64,000 nucleotides of DNA from Adiantum capillus-veneris (taxonomy: Eukaryota > Streptophyta > Polypodiopsida > Polypodiales > Pteridaceae), in the NCBI GenBank assembly GCA_014529385.2, contig CM043942.1:62699184-62763183 (forward strand), written 5' to 3'. Made by a program: the position numbers and the translations under genes. Position 1 is the stretch's first letter, and each line of letters starts with the position of its first letter. The notes under the pieces were generated by a model. It was not told the origin of the DNA, ran no database searches, and saw only the letters and a list, made by a program, of their open reading frames with translations. This document shows, piece by piece, positions 1-11,270 of the stretch.

Positions 1-233
1 GCACAGCTTGCCACGTCATCATGCCAGCGCAATTTTCAAAAATCTGCCACGTCATCAGTTTTTTTTGGCGTGTGTCCGGATCCTGCTTTATTTGAATCCT
101 TTATGTCACTTGGGGCCCGATTGGACTGGGTCCCTATAAGTTGGTAGGACTTCTTCTGTTGCTTCTTCTTCTTAGGGGTTAGGCCTCTCGGCCACATCTG
201 TAAGTTGGCTCCATTCTTTAGGCTTTGACACTT
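1..233. other. Flank left of Copia-1, unassigned
   Basis: No coding sequence is recognised. By position it should continue the Gypsy-1 integrase interrupted by Copia-1, but I cannot recognise integrase residues in it. It holds two direct copies of GCCACGTCATCA at 10-21 and 46-57. On the minus strand each contains TGACGTGGC, an ACGT-core motif of the type bound by plant bZIP factors. Confidence 0.4.
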
Positions 234-238
234 AGCAG

Positions 239-538
239 TGTTGGGTTAAAGGTTGTTGGGTTAAAGGCCTAAATAACCCCTTTTTGTACATTTTTATTCT
301 TTGTCCAGGTTCATATTGAACCTGGACACATTTTTTTTAAAGTCACTCATAATAAAAGTGGGAAAACCCAAAACTCCATTATTGAGTTTTCCCAAAAAAC
401 GTTTGCTCTCTCTCTCTCTCTCTCCCTGCTTCGATCCCTAGCGCTTCCTCTCTGCTGCACTCCGCCTCCTGCTTCTTGCCCCAATCCTGCACTACATCGC
501 GACGCGCACCTACCGGTACCTTCTGCTTCGCGCGTTCA
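239..538 (+). repeat. Copia-1 5' LTR
   Basis: This begins TGTTGGG and ends TTCA, and aligns with 11962-12239. The first 15 bases (239-253) are repeated directly at 254-268, making this LTR longer than its partner. The TSD places the true edge at 239, so the duplication lies inside the LTR. A CT run at 406-422 precedes the U5-like end. Confidence 0.93.
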
Positions 539-540
539 AC

Positions 541-552
541 TGGTATCAGAGC
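541..552 (+). other. Copia-1 primer-binding site (initiator Met tRNA type)
   Basis: TGGTATCAGAGC, complementary to the 3' end of plant initiator methionine tRNA, lies two bases after the LTR. This is the standard priming site of plant Ty1/copia elements. Confidence 0.95.
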
Positions 553-975
553 CCTAGGGTTTCAAAACAGCCCTGCATAGTCTGCTGGACAGCGAGTTAA
601 AATTGCTCTCCCGCGATGAATTTCACTTCTATCGCAAAGCTCCTTTCTTCCGGAGTCGAAAAGGTCACCAAAACTACCAAAATAGCCAAAAACAAGTCAA
701 AACAGGTGATTTACAGGTTATAACAGGTAAAAACAGCAATACGCAGGTGTACCAAAGTTGTGGGATCACATGTATTGATGTTTGTCGCGAAAAATTGAGT
801 GAAAAGCTGAGTACAATTGCTTGAAATTGCACTTTTCAGCTGAAATTTCAGATTTGGACAGTTTCATGTAAAGAAATTGTGGTTTATCGTATGCAAAGTC
901 TTGTGGGTGCTCCTATTTGCTGAAATTTTCAGCCTATTGCATCTCTCTTGTATACACACTTATGGTTGAATTAAA

Positions 976-1215
976 ATGGCTTCTTCCTCTTCCTCATCTG
1001 ACACTAAAAGTTTGATGGAAATCAAACGGTTCGATGGTCAAGGCTTCGACCTCTGGCAAGAACGCATGCAAGGTATCCTTTTCTTAAAGGATTGTGAAGA
1101 TGCATTGGAAGAGAATAAGCCGCTAGGTTTGTCTGACGAAGAGTGGGCCAGGTTGAATAAGAAAGCTATGGCCTACATCAAAATGGCTATCAATGATGAC
1201 ATTTTGACGACATAA
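976..1215 (+). pseudogene. Copia-1 gag N-terminus, truncated by stop
   Basis: The ATG at 976 opens a serine-rich leader followed by a copia gag (UBN2/DUF4219-like) pattern: an FDGQGFDLWQERM block near residues 20-32 and an EEWARLNKKAMAYI block near 55-68. An in-frame TAA ends it after 79 codons. Gag homology resumes at 1281 in another register. In an intact element this is the start of the nucleocapsid polyprotein. Confidence 0.85.
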
Positions 1216-1280
1216 AACGTTTGGACTCTACTTGTGCAATATGACAAAAGCTAAAGTCCAATTATGAAAACACGACGCCT

Positions 1281-2729
1281 GTGAACCAAGTGCATTTGAT
1301 GCGAAAGTTCGTGAATATGCAACTTGATGACTCGAAGTTAACTTTTGAGCATTTGAGTGCTTTTACAGGTGTGTTGAGTCAGTTGCAGGACAGTGGGGTT
1401 CAGCAATTCGATGATAAGCTGAAAGCTATTTTCTTGCTTATGACATTGCCAGATACTTGGGAAACCTTGGTGCTCTCTTTGAGCAACAGTCCCACCCTCA
1501 CGTATGACGGTGTGAGAGGGTCTATTCTCAATGAAGAGATTAGACGCAAGTCTAGTGGGGAAGGTGGCAGTTCTGCCTACAATGCAAGAGGTAGAAATCA
1601 AAAGCGTGATGCAGGCAACAGGACTCAAAATAGAAGTAAGAGCAAGACAAAGGATAAGGATGTCACTTGTTATCAATGTGGCAGAAAGGGTCACAAGAAA
1701 CCCGATTGCAGGTATTTCAAGAAAGAGCAGGAAAGGAAGAAGGAAACGCAAGATAAGAAGAAGAAAGATGAGAAGAAAGGGAAAAAATCAGCAGGTGATT
1801 CCTCCCGGGATGCTAAGAATGCAAATGTATCCTTTAGTGTGGTCATTGAGGAGTTGTCAGCCGTTGAGGAAATCTTGGTTGTGGCTTCATGCTCCTCAGA
1901 TTTGGTAATAGCTAATGTAGAAGACATGCTTATCTCAAAGAAAGATGTCATTGATGCATTGCTTAGTGCTAATGATGGTCTATTCCAATCATGGATAGTG
2001 GCTTCTGGTGCTTCATTCCATTTGACTCTATCTTTGGAGTGTTTTGTTACATATGCTGCAGGCAATTATGGCAAGATGTACCTTGGTAATAATTTTGCTT
2101 GCAATATTGAGGGAATGGGTACTATGCGTTTGGCTCTTAACAATGGTCAAGAGCTTGTGTTGAATGATGTCAGGTTTGTACTAGGCATTAAGAAAAATTT
2201 GCTATCTGTTGGCCAGTTAGATGCACATGGTTATACTACCATCTTTGCTTGGGGTTCATGGAAGTTGCTTAAGGGCTCTATGCTTGTTGCAAAAGGGTCT
2301 AAAGGAGGTACTTTGTACTATCTTCGATGCAAAGCTTTGCCTGACAAGTTTCTTGCTGTTGCCGAAGTTGCTTCACACACGGAATTGTGGCATAAGAGAC
2401 TTGGCCATATGAGCCAAAAAGGTATTGATGTGCTTTCCTCTCTGAAGAGGGTTGATGTAAAAGGCAAAAACTTTGATTTTTGTAACGATTGTCTTTATGG
2501 AAAGCAAAAGAAATCTTCTTATTACTTTGGTGTCTCTCGCAAAGCTAATCCTCTTGATCTTTTTCACTCTGATGTATGCATTATGCCTGTTAAGTCTTTT
2601 GGTGGTGCATTGTATTTTGTTATATTCATTGATGACTGTACTAGGAAAGGATGGATACATTTGTTGAAAAGTAATAGTGAGGCTTTTAATGCTTTTACAT
2701 GCTTTTGTCACTACGCAAAAGAGTACTAA
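1281..2729 (+). pseudogene. Copia-1 gag, protease and integrase N-terminus
   Basis: This open stretch of about 480 codons continues gag, then a lysine-rich zone around the zinc knuckle CYQCGRKGHKKPDC near residue 130, then the protease region. The protease motif reads ASGAS where copia proteases have DSGAS, so the catalytic aspartate is lost. A GAG-pre-integrase block (ELWHKRLGHMSQKGIDVL) and the first integrase aspartate (LFHSDVC) follow. The frame breaks near 2729. No alternative identity is plausible. Confidence 0.92.
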
Positions 2730-3378
2730 GCTTAAATGTTTCAGATCTGATAATGGAGGAGAGTATGTATCTGCTGAATTTCAACGTTTTTGTGATGAAA
2801 ATGAGATTAAAAGGAGTTGACAGCCCCTTATAATCCGTCTTCTAATGGTGTGACTGAGAGGTATAATCGTATTTTATGCGAGAGTGCGTTGCATGTTGTC
2901 CACCGCTAATCTTTCCCAAGAGTTTTGGAAGGAGGCATTGAAAACTGCAGTTCATATTTGCAATCACTCTCCTAATAGTACACTGAAAAATGACATTCTA
3001 GAGGAGGTTTGGTTTGGCAAACCTGCCTCTTATGATCATTTGAGAGTATTTGGCTGCGAAGCTTTTGTTCATGTACGCAATGACTTGAGAACAAAGCTTG
3101 ATATGAAGTTCATTAAAGGAGTCTTCCTAGGTTATAGGGAAGAAGGTGAAATGGGCTATAGAGTGTGGTTACCACAGTTTATAAAGGTAATACGCAGCCG
3201 TGATGTAGTGTTCAATGAGGCAAAATTGTTTAAGAATGCTACAAAATTTGACGCTGACAAGAAAACAGTCAGATTTCAACCTTCCATGCCACCCATTGAT
3301 GTTGAAAAAGAGCCTCATGATGCATTACCACAAGCTGAAATTGATATCAGCCGGTTAACCTTGAGTGAGAAGAGGTAG
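2730..3378 (+). pseudogene. Copia-1 integrase core and C-terminus, frameshifted
   Basis: After a frame change the second catalytic aspartate is visible in RSDNGGEY near 2745. The glutamate follows in NGVTERYNR near 2845, beyond a TGA. From 2884 an open frame carries the downstream integrase C-terminal region, including VFGCEAFVHV and a FLGYREEGEMGYRVW block typical of copia. All three acidic residues can be found, but not in one frame. Confidence 0.88.
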
Positions 3379-3571
3379 GACATGATTTTGATCCTCCTAA
3401 TGAGGATGGACAGCCACCTGAATTGGATGAAAATGATTTTCAGCAGCATGATAGAGCTGAAAATGAGTTGCCTTATGATGTAGAACCGTTGCCTAAGAAT
3501 GTAGATCATTGGGTAGTGGGTACGCAGGTCAACTCGTTTGAGAAGGGCAACCGCAGAGATTTAACCCCTCT

Positions 3572-3758
3572 TTGGATCATGTAATGTTGACAGATGAGGA
3601 TGAACCTCTTACATATAAAGAGGCCAAATCATGTGAGTCAAGCAGTAAGTGGGAGCTTGCGATGCAAGAGGAAATGAAATCCTTGTATGCAAATGATACT
3701 TGGGATCTTGTGCCATTGCCTAAAGGGAGAAAGGCTCTTCCTAACAAATGGGTATACA
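3572..3758 (+). pseudogene. Copia-1 RT N-terminal fragment, cut by LINE
   Basis: The typical pre-RT segment is present: EPLTYKEA, then WELAMQEEMKSL, WDLVPLPKGRK and finally NKWVY. The frame runs straight into the LINE at 3759. The same codons are repeated after the LINE poly-A as part of its target duplication, and RT continues there. Confidence 0.92.
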
Positions 3759-4100
3759 GGAGCTCGCTACTGCTGCCCACCTGCGCATGCCTAGCTTCAC
3801 ACCCCCCCCCTCCTCAGCCCGCTGCCTCTCCCCCCTACCCCTTTGCCTCGCTGCCCTCCCCCGCTTTGCCTGTCAATCTGCGCCGCCCCCTGCCAGCCCG
3901 CCCGCTGCCTGTCTGCACTGTCTCCAACCTGCCCGCTGCCTGCCCTCTGCCCCCCGTCACCCCCTCCTTCTGTTGCCGCCAGCGTTTCCGCCTTCCCCTA
4001 CTCCCCTCCCCGCCTCGGTTTCTCCCCGTCAACCTCTGCAGTTCGGCCTCCTCGGCATTGCTTCATTTTTTGGGGCAGTGTCTCCTGCGCTTGATTGCAG
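3759..4100 (+). promoter_or_regulatory. LINE 5' leader, C-rich
   Basis: This is strongly C-rich sequence with many CCGCC/CCTGCC runs. Open frames in it translate to proline/leucine low complexity and I do not treat them as genes. By family analogy it is the LINE 5' UTR with the internal promoter, but I see no specific promoter motif. Confidence 0.5.
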
Positions 4101-5980
4101 CGTCCATCCGTCGACCTCTTCTTACGACACAGCAATAGACACAGACGGAGGCTCCAGCTTCGCCACAGAGGGACTCGCCAGACGCCCCCTCGCTCGACCC
4201 CGCTGAGCCCACCATTCGACTTGCTCTATTGTCGATAGAGCAAGCGAGCCTAGCCGCTGAGGTAGATCGTTTGGAGGCGACTTCGGTCATCTGCAAAATT
4301 CTCGGCACCCGTTCTAGCAGAGGAGAGCTGTGAGACCTTCTCCAGGCCCGCCTTCTCGCAGAGGTGGGCAAGATCTTGGATGTCCAGATTCTCGGACGGC
4401 GGTACTATCAGATTGAGTTCGAGACCTCCGAGATGGCTTCCAAGGTCATAGCTATGAGTCCACTGGCCATCCGAGCATCACGCACCCACTTTCGACAGTG
4501 GCGACATGGTTTTGACCCTACTTAGGATGTGCTAGTAGAGGAGGCAGACATCCCCATCTCAGTCTGCTTTCCGGGTTTATGGAGGGAGTACCTACCACTT
4601 CTTTCCAGGATTGGCTCCGCCATCGGGACTGTCCTGGAGACACCTCGTACGGCAGCATCAGTAGCTGCCAAGGCGGCTTGCATCCCCTCAGTTCGAGTTT
4701 TGGTCAGAGATACCCACACGCTCCCGAAGGTCATCCTTCTGCCTCGGGTGAGTGGAGGTTGGTTTAGACAGAGTGTGGAGTACTCGGGCCTCCGGAACCA
4801 GTGCTTCATTTGCAGACAGATGGGCCACCTAGCGAAGGCCTGTCCACGGAGGAGGCCACGACCTGCACCTCAGCCTCAGCCAGGCTGGGCCGCAGCCACA
4901 GTCAGCGGCACAGCGCACAGATTCAGAGCCACCCTCCGAGCTTGGGGCTTCAACGGAGGAGGGGTGGCAGCAGGCCCGTGGCCGTCGACGCCAGGGGCCA
5001 CAACGACAGCCTGGCACTCAGAGTGGCCCTCAGGTGCCTACTCAGCAGCAGTGGGTTCCCACGGGGAACCACTTTGGCCCTCTTGAGCAAGAGGAGTCCC
5101 CTACGCCAGCCTCCACCTCCGCTTCACCCTTGACAGCCGCCCCTCCTTCAGAGTTCCCCTCCTCCTCCTCCTCATCCCTCCCCCCCGCCCTCTACTCCCG
5201 TCGCCTCTCCACCTCGCCCCTCTACCTCCGTCGCCCCACCCCGCTCCTCTTTCCCTCCGCCCTCCGCAGCTCCTTCTCCCCCTCCTCCTGCTCCAGTTCC
5301 ATAGTCGACTTAGGAGACTAGTCCCTTGCTGGCGGCTAGGAGATCTCTTGGCAGCGTTTTTTCCACGAGTCGCCTAGCTAGAGAGGGTCAGCCCTTCTTG
5401 CGGCCCCCTCTACAGATTCAGACATCTTCCCTTGCAGCTATCCCTCGTGGTCTGACGAGCATTGACCTCCGACGCCGCTGGGATTTCTTCGACTATGGGT
5501 TCACTCGCTTTCTCGGCGATTCCGTAGTAGACTACGAGGCAGCCTGCTTCAGGTTCCGTGCTTTGTTCCTCGCTGCTAGGGGGACAGAGGCCTTGGACTC
5601 AGCAGTTGGTTTCTCCTTCCCCCTCTGTGGTAGGGCCGAGACAGAGTGGTCCCTCGACTCAGTGTTGGGATGGTTGCATACACAGGTTCTCGAGTTCTCT
5701 CATCACATGGGAGAACTTGGAGTTACAGATTTGCTGTAGACTTTGTGGCCATTGGCCAAGTTTGCGGTGACACCCCCAGACTCAGCAGGATGTAGGCACA
5801 TTGTGGTGTACTTTTTTGCTGATACGCAGTGTTTGCCTTGCTATGTATACATTCATGAGGACTCTTGGACTGAGGAGCTTGCTTTACGCACGGCTCGCTG
5901 TGCTTAGGCTTGGGCTAGGCACTCACTGCAGTCTCGCCTATCTAGAGGACGCTCGGATGCGGATTACTCCCCATCCAAGC
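4100..5980 (+). pseudogene. LINE ORF1: nucleic-acid-binding protein with CCHC knuckle
   Basis: Reading through a TAG near 4523, the frame gives a DUF4283-like segment (YYQIEFETSEMASKVI, then RASRTHFRQWRHGFDP), a WFRQSVEYSGLRNQ block and the CCHC knuckle CFICRQMGHLAKAC near 4803-4844. This is the usual ORF1 plan of plant L1 elements, whose product coats the element RNA. Downstream there is Pro/Ser-rich sequence (5080-5300) and an open stretch at 5326-5739 that I assign to the ORF1 C-terminus by position only. The start codon cannot be fixed. Confidence 0.75.
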
Positions 5981-6037
5981 CAACCTCAAAGATAGCCGTC
6001 TTGCTGCTGCGGCAGCATCTGTTCTCTCTCGCTCCCC

Positions 6038-7003
6038 ATGAGGATCGTCTTGTGGAACGTGCAGGGACTAGGTGGGCCCGAGTTTCAGGGACAGCGGGGC
6101 CGATTGCGTCAGGAGCTTCAGGGTTGCCTTGTGGGAGGAGAGATTGATCTCCTTATGCTTTAGGAGCACCATCTGTCTGAGAGCCGCATTCGGCGATGTG
6201 GTCAGATTTTGCGTGGACGATATGATACCTTTTGGTCAGTTGCTTTTGGACCTGGAGGCATCTAGGGTGGGGTATGTATGACTATTGCAGACTCATTGCA
6301 GCAGGCCATTGTGGGCAGAGGGATTATTGTGCTAGGCAGGGCTCAGTGGATTACTATGCAGGTTTAGGGTGGCCTTGTGGGCTTCCTGAACATCTATGCG
6401 CCCAATGTGGCGAGTGCTCGTGTAGAGTTTTGGTCACAGATTGTTGAGTCTTTGCCGCAGGCTGACCATTGGTGTGTAGGAGGGGACTTCAACATGTTGG
6501 AGGACCCTTCTGACAAGATTGGAGGCAGCCATGCTACTGTGCATGGAGTCGAGTTAGCAGCTTGGGAGAGGTTGTGTATGACTTTGAGGGTCTCGGATAC
6601 ATGGCAGCACTCTGGCTTTGTGAGGCCTCCAGCCAGTCTTGCCTTCTCTAGATCGGACCGCAGAGTGGGAGGAGTGAATCTATCGCGGATAGATCGCTTC
6701 TACACTAGTGACCACTTCAGTGACTTGGGGGGATCAGTGGGCATCCTGGCAGGGACATCCTTCTCGGACCATGCACCAGTGATCCTCACAGTGGCAGACA
6801 GGCAGAGAAGTGGGAGCACGATGCTTCGCATCCCGGAGCGGGTCTTGTTGGACTCAGCACTCAGAGAGAGGGTAGAGGCTCTCTGGACAAAGGGCATGGA
6901 CAGCCAGGTTCTACCTGCAGACAGAGTGGCCTTAGGCCTAGCTCAGCTTAGCCACTTTTTTCTCCAGGAGTCTCTGGCTCGCCGAGCTGCAGCGAGAGAG
7001 TAG
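6038..7003 (+). pseudogene. LINE ORF2 endonuclease domain
   Basis: An ATG at 6038 begins with LWNVQG, the N-terminal motif of AP-endonuclease-like LINE nucleases. The GDFN motif is near 6487 and the C-terminal SDHAPV near 6765, so the catalytic fold is represented end to end. Stops and a register change occur between about 6160 and 6380. The enzyme nicks target DNA to start target-primed reverse transcription. The AACAAATG target, read on the opposite strand as TTGTT/A, suits this T-rich cleavage preference. Confidence 0.88.
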
Positions 7004-7171
7004 CAGCAGCGTCTTAGACGAGGCATTGCTTCACTACAAAGGATGCAGGAGCAGCATCTAGACAGTCCATGGTTGGAGGAGCAGTTACAGCAGGCTCGAC
7101 AGGAGCTTGCTAGCACAGAGGAGAGGCATCATGAGTTTGCCTTTCACCGACAGGCATCTCAGTGGACTTAG

Positions 7172-8716
7172 GTGGGTGATAGAGTGACAGGTGCTTTTTT
7201 TGAGACAGTAGGACCTCGGCACTCGCATGCCAAGGTCAATCAGTTGAGGAGACCCGATGGGTCAGTTGTTTGTGAGCCCGAGGATATGCGTGCAGTTGCT
7301 ACTGACTTGTATCGTGAATTACTGTCGGCTGAGCCCCAGTCAGAGCGGCAAGATGCATGCAGGGAGCAGGTTTGGGCACAGATGCCTTGTCTTGTGACTG
7401 AGGAGATGCGCTAGAGGCTAGAGATGCCACTTCAGCTGGAGGAGCTGCACACGGCTCTTAGGGCCCTCCCTCGTGGTAGCTGTCCAGGTGAGGATGGGTT
7501 GACTCCCAGCTTCTTCTTGGAGTACTGGGACCTGCTTGGCCCAGATCTTTGTAGTGCCTTTCAGTACATTTTGCACACAGGGGTGATGCCGGATAGCATG
7601 AGTGAGGGCCTGATTTACCTCATTCCAAAGGAGGGTGGCTCCTTGGATGAGATTCGACAGTGGCACCCCATCACCATCCTCAACTCAGCCTACAAAATTC
7701 TTGCCAAGGCTCTGAGTTTGAGGATTCAGCCACTTTTGGAGAGCCTTATACATGGGACTCAGACAAGTTTTGTCAAGGAACGCAGTATCCTTGACAACAT
7801 CTTCACTTTCTGGGAGGCTTCTACCCTGGCATGGCTCTGTGGGGAGGACCTTGTGATTCTTCTTCTCGATTTTGAGAAGGCATATAACAGAGTTGACTGG
7901 GACTTTCTAGAGGGCACTCTACGTAGGATGGGCTTCTCAGATGCTTGGATCAGAGGGGTGTCAGCTTTGTACAGACAGGCTCACAGTCAGGTGCTTTTGG
8001 CAGGAGGTAGAGGTGAGCGCTTCATGCTCACACGCTCGGCCAGACAGGGTTGTCCTCTTGCCCCCTTTCTCTTTCTGTTCTATGCGGAGGCGATGAGGAG
8101 ATTTTTGGTGGCACAGCAGGTTGGTCTGAGGGGCTTAGCACTCCCTATTCGGGGAGATGAGCTACTGGACGCTGAGTTTGCCGATGACTCAGCCTTGTAC
8201 TTAGAGGGCCAGGAGGCCAATCTACACAGATGTGAGCAGGCTTTGGAGATCTTCTGTTGTGCATCGGGCGCACTGATCAACTGGAGAAAGACAGTGGCTT
8301 TCTCGGTTGGCAGTGCTCCTGTGCCAGATTGGATGCTAGGAGAGGGTTTCAGGTGGATTCCCCGAGGGACTGCAGTTCGGTACTTGGGTTGTCAGGTTGG
8401 TTTGGACTTGTCCCCCGAGCAGCAGATTGCTCCTCTTCTCGTGTCCATCAGGAGAAAGCTGTTACATTGGAGCTCAGCACGACTTTCGCTGGCTGATAGA
8501 GTAGTAGTTGCGAACCAGGTGTTGTTGGCGACTATGTGGTACATCACTTCTTGCTGGATCTTCTCGAGTTCTTGTATCAGCCAGGTAGAGAGGCTGATCG
8601 GGAACTTCCTTTGGTCAGGTCGTGACACTCGGATTGCCACAGCCAAGGTGGCTTGGTCGGTCATCACACTTCCTTGTTCTCAGGGAGGGCTTGGGATCAT
8701 TGATCCAGCACAGTAG
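7172..8716 (+). pseudogene. LINE ORF2 reverse transcriptase domain
   Basis: The segment 7172-7414 holds the linker before RT. From 7424 an uninterrupted frame of 430 codons gives the RT: PGEDGLTPSFF, YLIPKEGG, WHPITILNSAYKILAK, LLDFEKAYNRVDW (motif A), ARQGCPLAPFLF (motif B) and FADDSALYL (motif C with the catalytic DD). All core motifs look intact within this stretch. Stop codons on both sides (7412, 8716) break the full ORF2. It is a group II-like LINE RT, not an LTR-type RT. Confidence 0.95.
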
Positions 8717-10385
8717 AGCAGAGCCCTTCTTGGGAAGTTCGTAGTCAGAGGACTTCTTCCAGGAGAGGAGCCCTGGAAGGAGTTCTTGCTGCAGATGCTT
8801 CGTGCCAGGGTGCCTCAGTCAGGAGTCCCTTGGCAACCTTCGACCGGATGGATCTTTACTGAGTTGCGCCGAGTTGGTTTGAGCAGGAGACTGGAGGACC
8901 GCTTCGCTGTGAGTTTGCTTTGATCTTGGAAGCTCTTACGGCGTGGCCTAGAGCAGAGACAGCCGACGTGCACGGAGGAGCGCCTACAGCAGCCCCTCGT
9001 CTGGAACCCCATGGTTAGCACTCAGAGAGGCCACTTGGTTGGGAGTCGGCCTCATGTTTCTTGGGGTCCCATGGCAGCAGGTCTAGCGCGCTCTCTAGGT
9101 GACTGGCTAGAGTTCACAGGTTTGTCAGAGGAGGTGCAGGGTTTCCAGCTACAGGGCATGAGAGGGGTGCAGAGCATGTGTCAGGACATCTCAGAGTTAG
9201 TTCCAACTGAGTGGCTCACGCCTCTCGAGCCAGTAGCACCCCGGTGGATGGGAGCCTTCACATGACTGGAGGTTCTCATTTCAGTGAGGGCCTGCTCAGA
9301 GACTGTCCTAGCCCTGTTCTTCGAGCTTCAAGGTGGAGGACGATTACAACGAGTTGCAATAGAGGCCCCGCAGGTAGCAGAGTGCTGTTTCCATAGGATC
9401 CGAGTTGTGGGCACGGAGGACTTGTGTCATAGACCCTGAACCAGCAGCTCTTGAGACTGGACACTTGGAGGCTATGGGCTTGGGAGTGTTGTCCACTGGC
9501 ACGAGTACAGTGGGATCCTGGTGAGTGGCTATGGAGGGACCCCTTCTCTTCTGCAGACCACCCAGGAGTCCCCTTCTTTCAGTACACTGTTCGGCTTGGA
9601 CGTCATATACTTGCAGCACAGAGAGAGGCCCGCCCCGTTGCAACACGTCATTGGCAGGAGGAGGGCCTCACAGTCGAGTTCTTGGCAGCCTTTTGGCAGA
9701 GGCTGTGGGACTCCAGACAACCGAGGCGCGTCACTTTGTTTCAGTGGCTGGTTGCACATAGAGCCACAACAGTAGGGAGTTGGCTTGTGCATAGTGGTCT
9801 CTTGACCGCACGTGTAGCCTGTGACGAGTTGGTGGAGAGTCAGCGTCATTGTCTTTGGGACTGTCCCTCGGCCCAACAGGTGTGGCTACGAGTTCTTCGG
9901 CTGATGCCTGCTCTCTCCATGGCTCGACAGTACACTTGGGGGGCAGCGGCTTGGTCCACCCTCACGGGCCCGGCACTTCAGTTTGAGCTATCTTCCACCA
10001 GCAGGATGGTAGTGATGCAGGGGGGCGACCTACACTCCAGCCTGCTACAGAGCTTACTCCACAGGAGTGGTGCAGTGAGAGAGAGGAGTGTTGGGAGCTC
10101 ATCAGTGGCCTGACACTTTGGTTCATCTGGCGGGCCCGCTGTTTCCGCATCTTTGAGGCTCGCCCTGTGCCACCAGTAGAGACAGTTCGGGACTTTTGGC
10201 TAGAGCTGATCCATACTCTCAGAGGACAGCTTGAGGGACTATAGGGCAGCTCCGACCGCACGCGGGAGCGCCGCGAGGCTTTCCTTCGACTCTTGCGCCC
10301 TGGGCCTTTCTACACCATAGTCCAGGTGGTGCTCAGATGGCACAACTGTCCACCTGTGTGGCTTTTCCCTCCTCCCATCTCTTGA
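8717..10385 (+). pseudogene. LINE ORF2 C-terminal region with zf-RVT
   Basis: After several frame changes, 9451-10113 encodes the conserved tail: FQWLVAHRATTVGSWL, then a Cys/His segment (CDELVESQRHCLWDCPSAQQ) of the zf-RVT type. After another shift there is LTLWFIWRARCFRIFE near 10110-10160. Plant LINE polyproteins end this way. I see no RNase H domain. The reading ends near 10385 at TGA. Confidence 0.85.
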
Positions 10386-10530
10386 TTTAGCCTCATTGTA
10401 TATATGCTGTTTTTTCATTGGGAGAGTCTCCCCATCATGCTTGTTGTAGCCCTCTCTTGCAGAGGTGGTTGTAGCCCTATGGGCAGTTTTCATTAACTAA
10501 TAGAAGGATCTTTTTCTCCGAAAAAAAAAA
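10386..10530 (+). other. LINE 3' UTR and poly-A tail
   Basis: A short non-coding tail ends in ten A residues (10521-10530). The last two As also belong to the target duplication. Confidence 0.85.
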
Positions 10531-11270
10531 CAAATGGGTATACAAGATTAAGATAGTGGATGAAAAATCCAAGTACAAGGCAAGATTGGTTGCAAAAGGA
10601 TATGCATAGAAAGAAGGATTTGATTTTCAAGAAATCTTTTCTCCTGTTGTAAAGCTTACAACTTATGTGTCCTTTTTGCTCTCGTTGCGGTGCTTGATTT
10701 GGAATTGAATCAAATGGATGTAAAGACAACATTTTTGCATGGTGACATTGAAGAGGACATATACATGAAACAGCCTGAAGGTTTTGTAGTTGCAAGGAAC
10801 TTGTATGCAAACTGAAAAGGGCTCTGTATGGTTTGAGACAATCATCATGACAGTGGTATAAGAAGTTTGACACTTTTATGCTGTCTCAAGGCTTTAAACG
10901 CAGCCATGCAGATCATTGTTTGTATACGAAAAGGGATGAAGATGGTAGTCCCATCACACTTGTTCTCTATGTTGATGACATGCTGCTTGCCGGGAAACAT
11001 AAGACTAGTCTTGATGCTCTGAAACGTAAGCTAAATTCAACATTTGCTATGGAGGATTTAGGTGATGCAGAGCATATTTTGGGCATGCGTATTAAAAGAG
11101 ATAGAAAGCTGAAACTGTTGTTTTTATCTCAAGAAAGGTATATTGCAAAAGTACTTGACAGGTTTAATATCGTTGTTGCTAAGCCTCTTGGAGTACCTTT
11201 ACCTCCATACACTAAGCTTAGCAAAGCAGATTGCCCAAAGGATGAGGTGGCATTGAAAGCAATGAAGGAA
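10529..11270 (+). pseudogene. Copia-1 reverse transcriptase after the LINE
   Basis: RT resumes with NKWVYK, then YKARLVAKGYA followed by a TAG and FDFQEIFSPVVK. Frame breaks run through 10640-10880. An open frame from 10878 carries the motif C core LVLYVDDMLLAG, followed by MEDLGDAEHILGM and LSQERYIAKVL. The YVDD core is retained but the enzyme is split by the LINE, stops and frameshifts. Confidence 0.93.

Larger units (their letters stand above)
3759..10528 (+). mobile_element. Full-length L1-type non-LTR retrotransposon (LINE)
   Basis: A 6.77-kb insertion is bounded by the 16-bp direct repeat AACAAATGGGTATACA at 3743-3758 and 10529-10544, and ends in an A run. It has a GC-rich leader, an ORF1 with a CCHC knuckle, and an ORF2 with APE-type endonuclease, RT and a zf-RVT tail, the plant L1 arrangement. 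The leader and ORF1 are far richer in G+C than the host copia, consistent with an unrelated insertion. Several in-frame stops make this copy inactive. The 5' leader suggests it is full length or nearly so. Confidence 0.96.

Noticed and set aside
3772-4206. Overlapping proline/leucine-rich open frames in the LINE leader
   Set aside because: Low-complexity by-products of C-rich sequence, open in several frames at once, with no domain.
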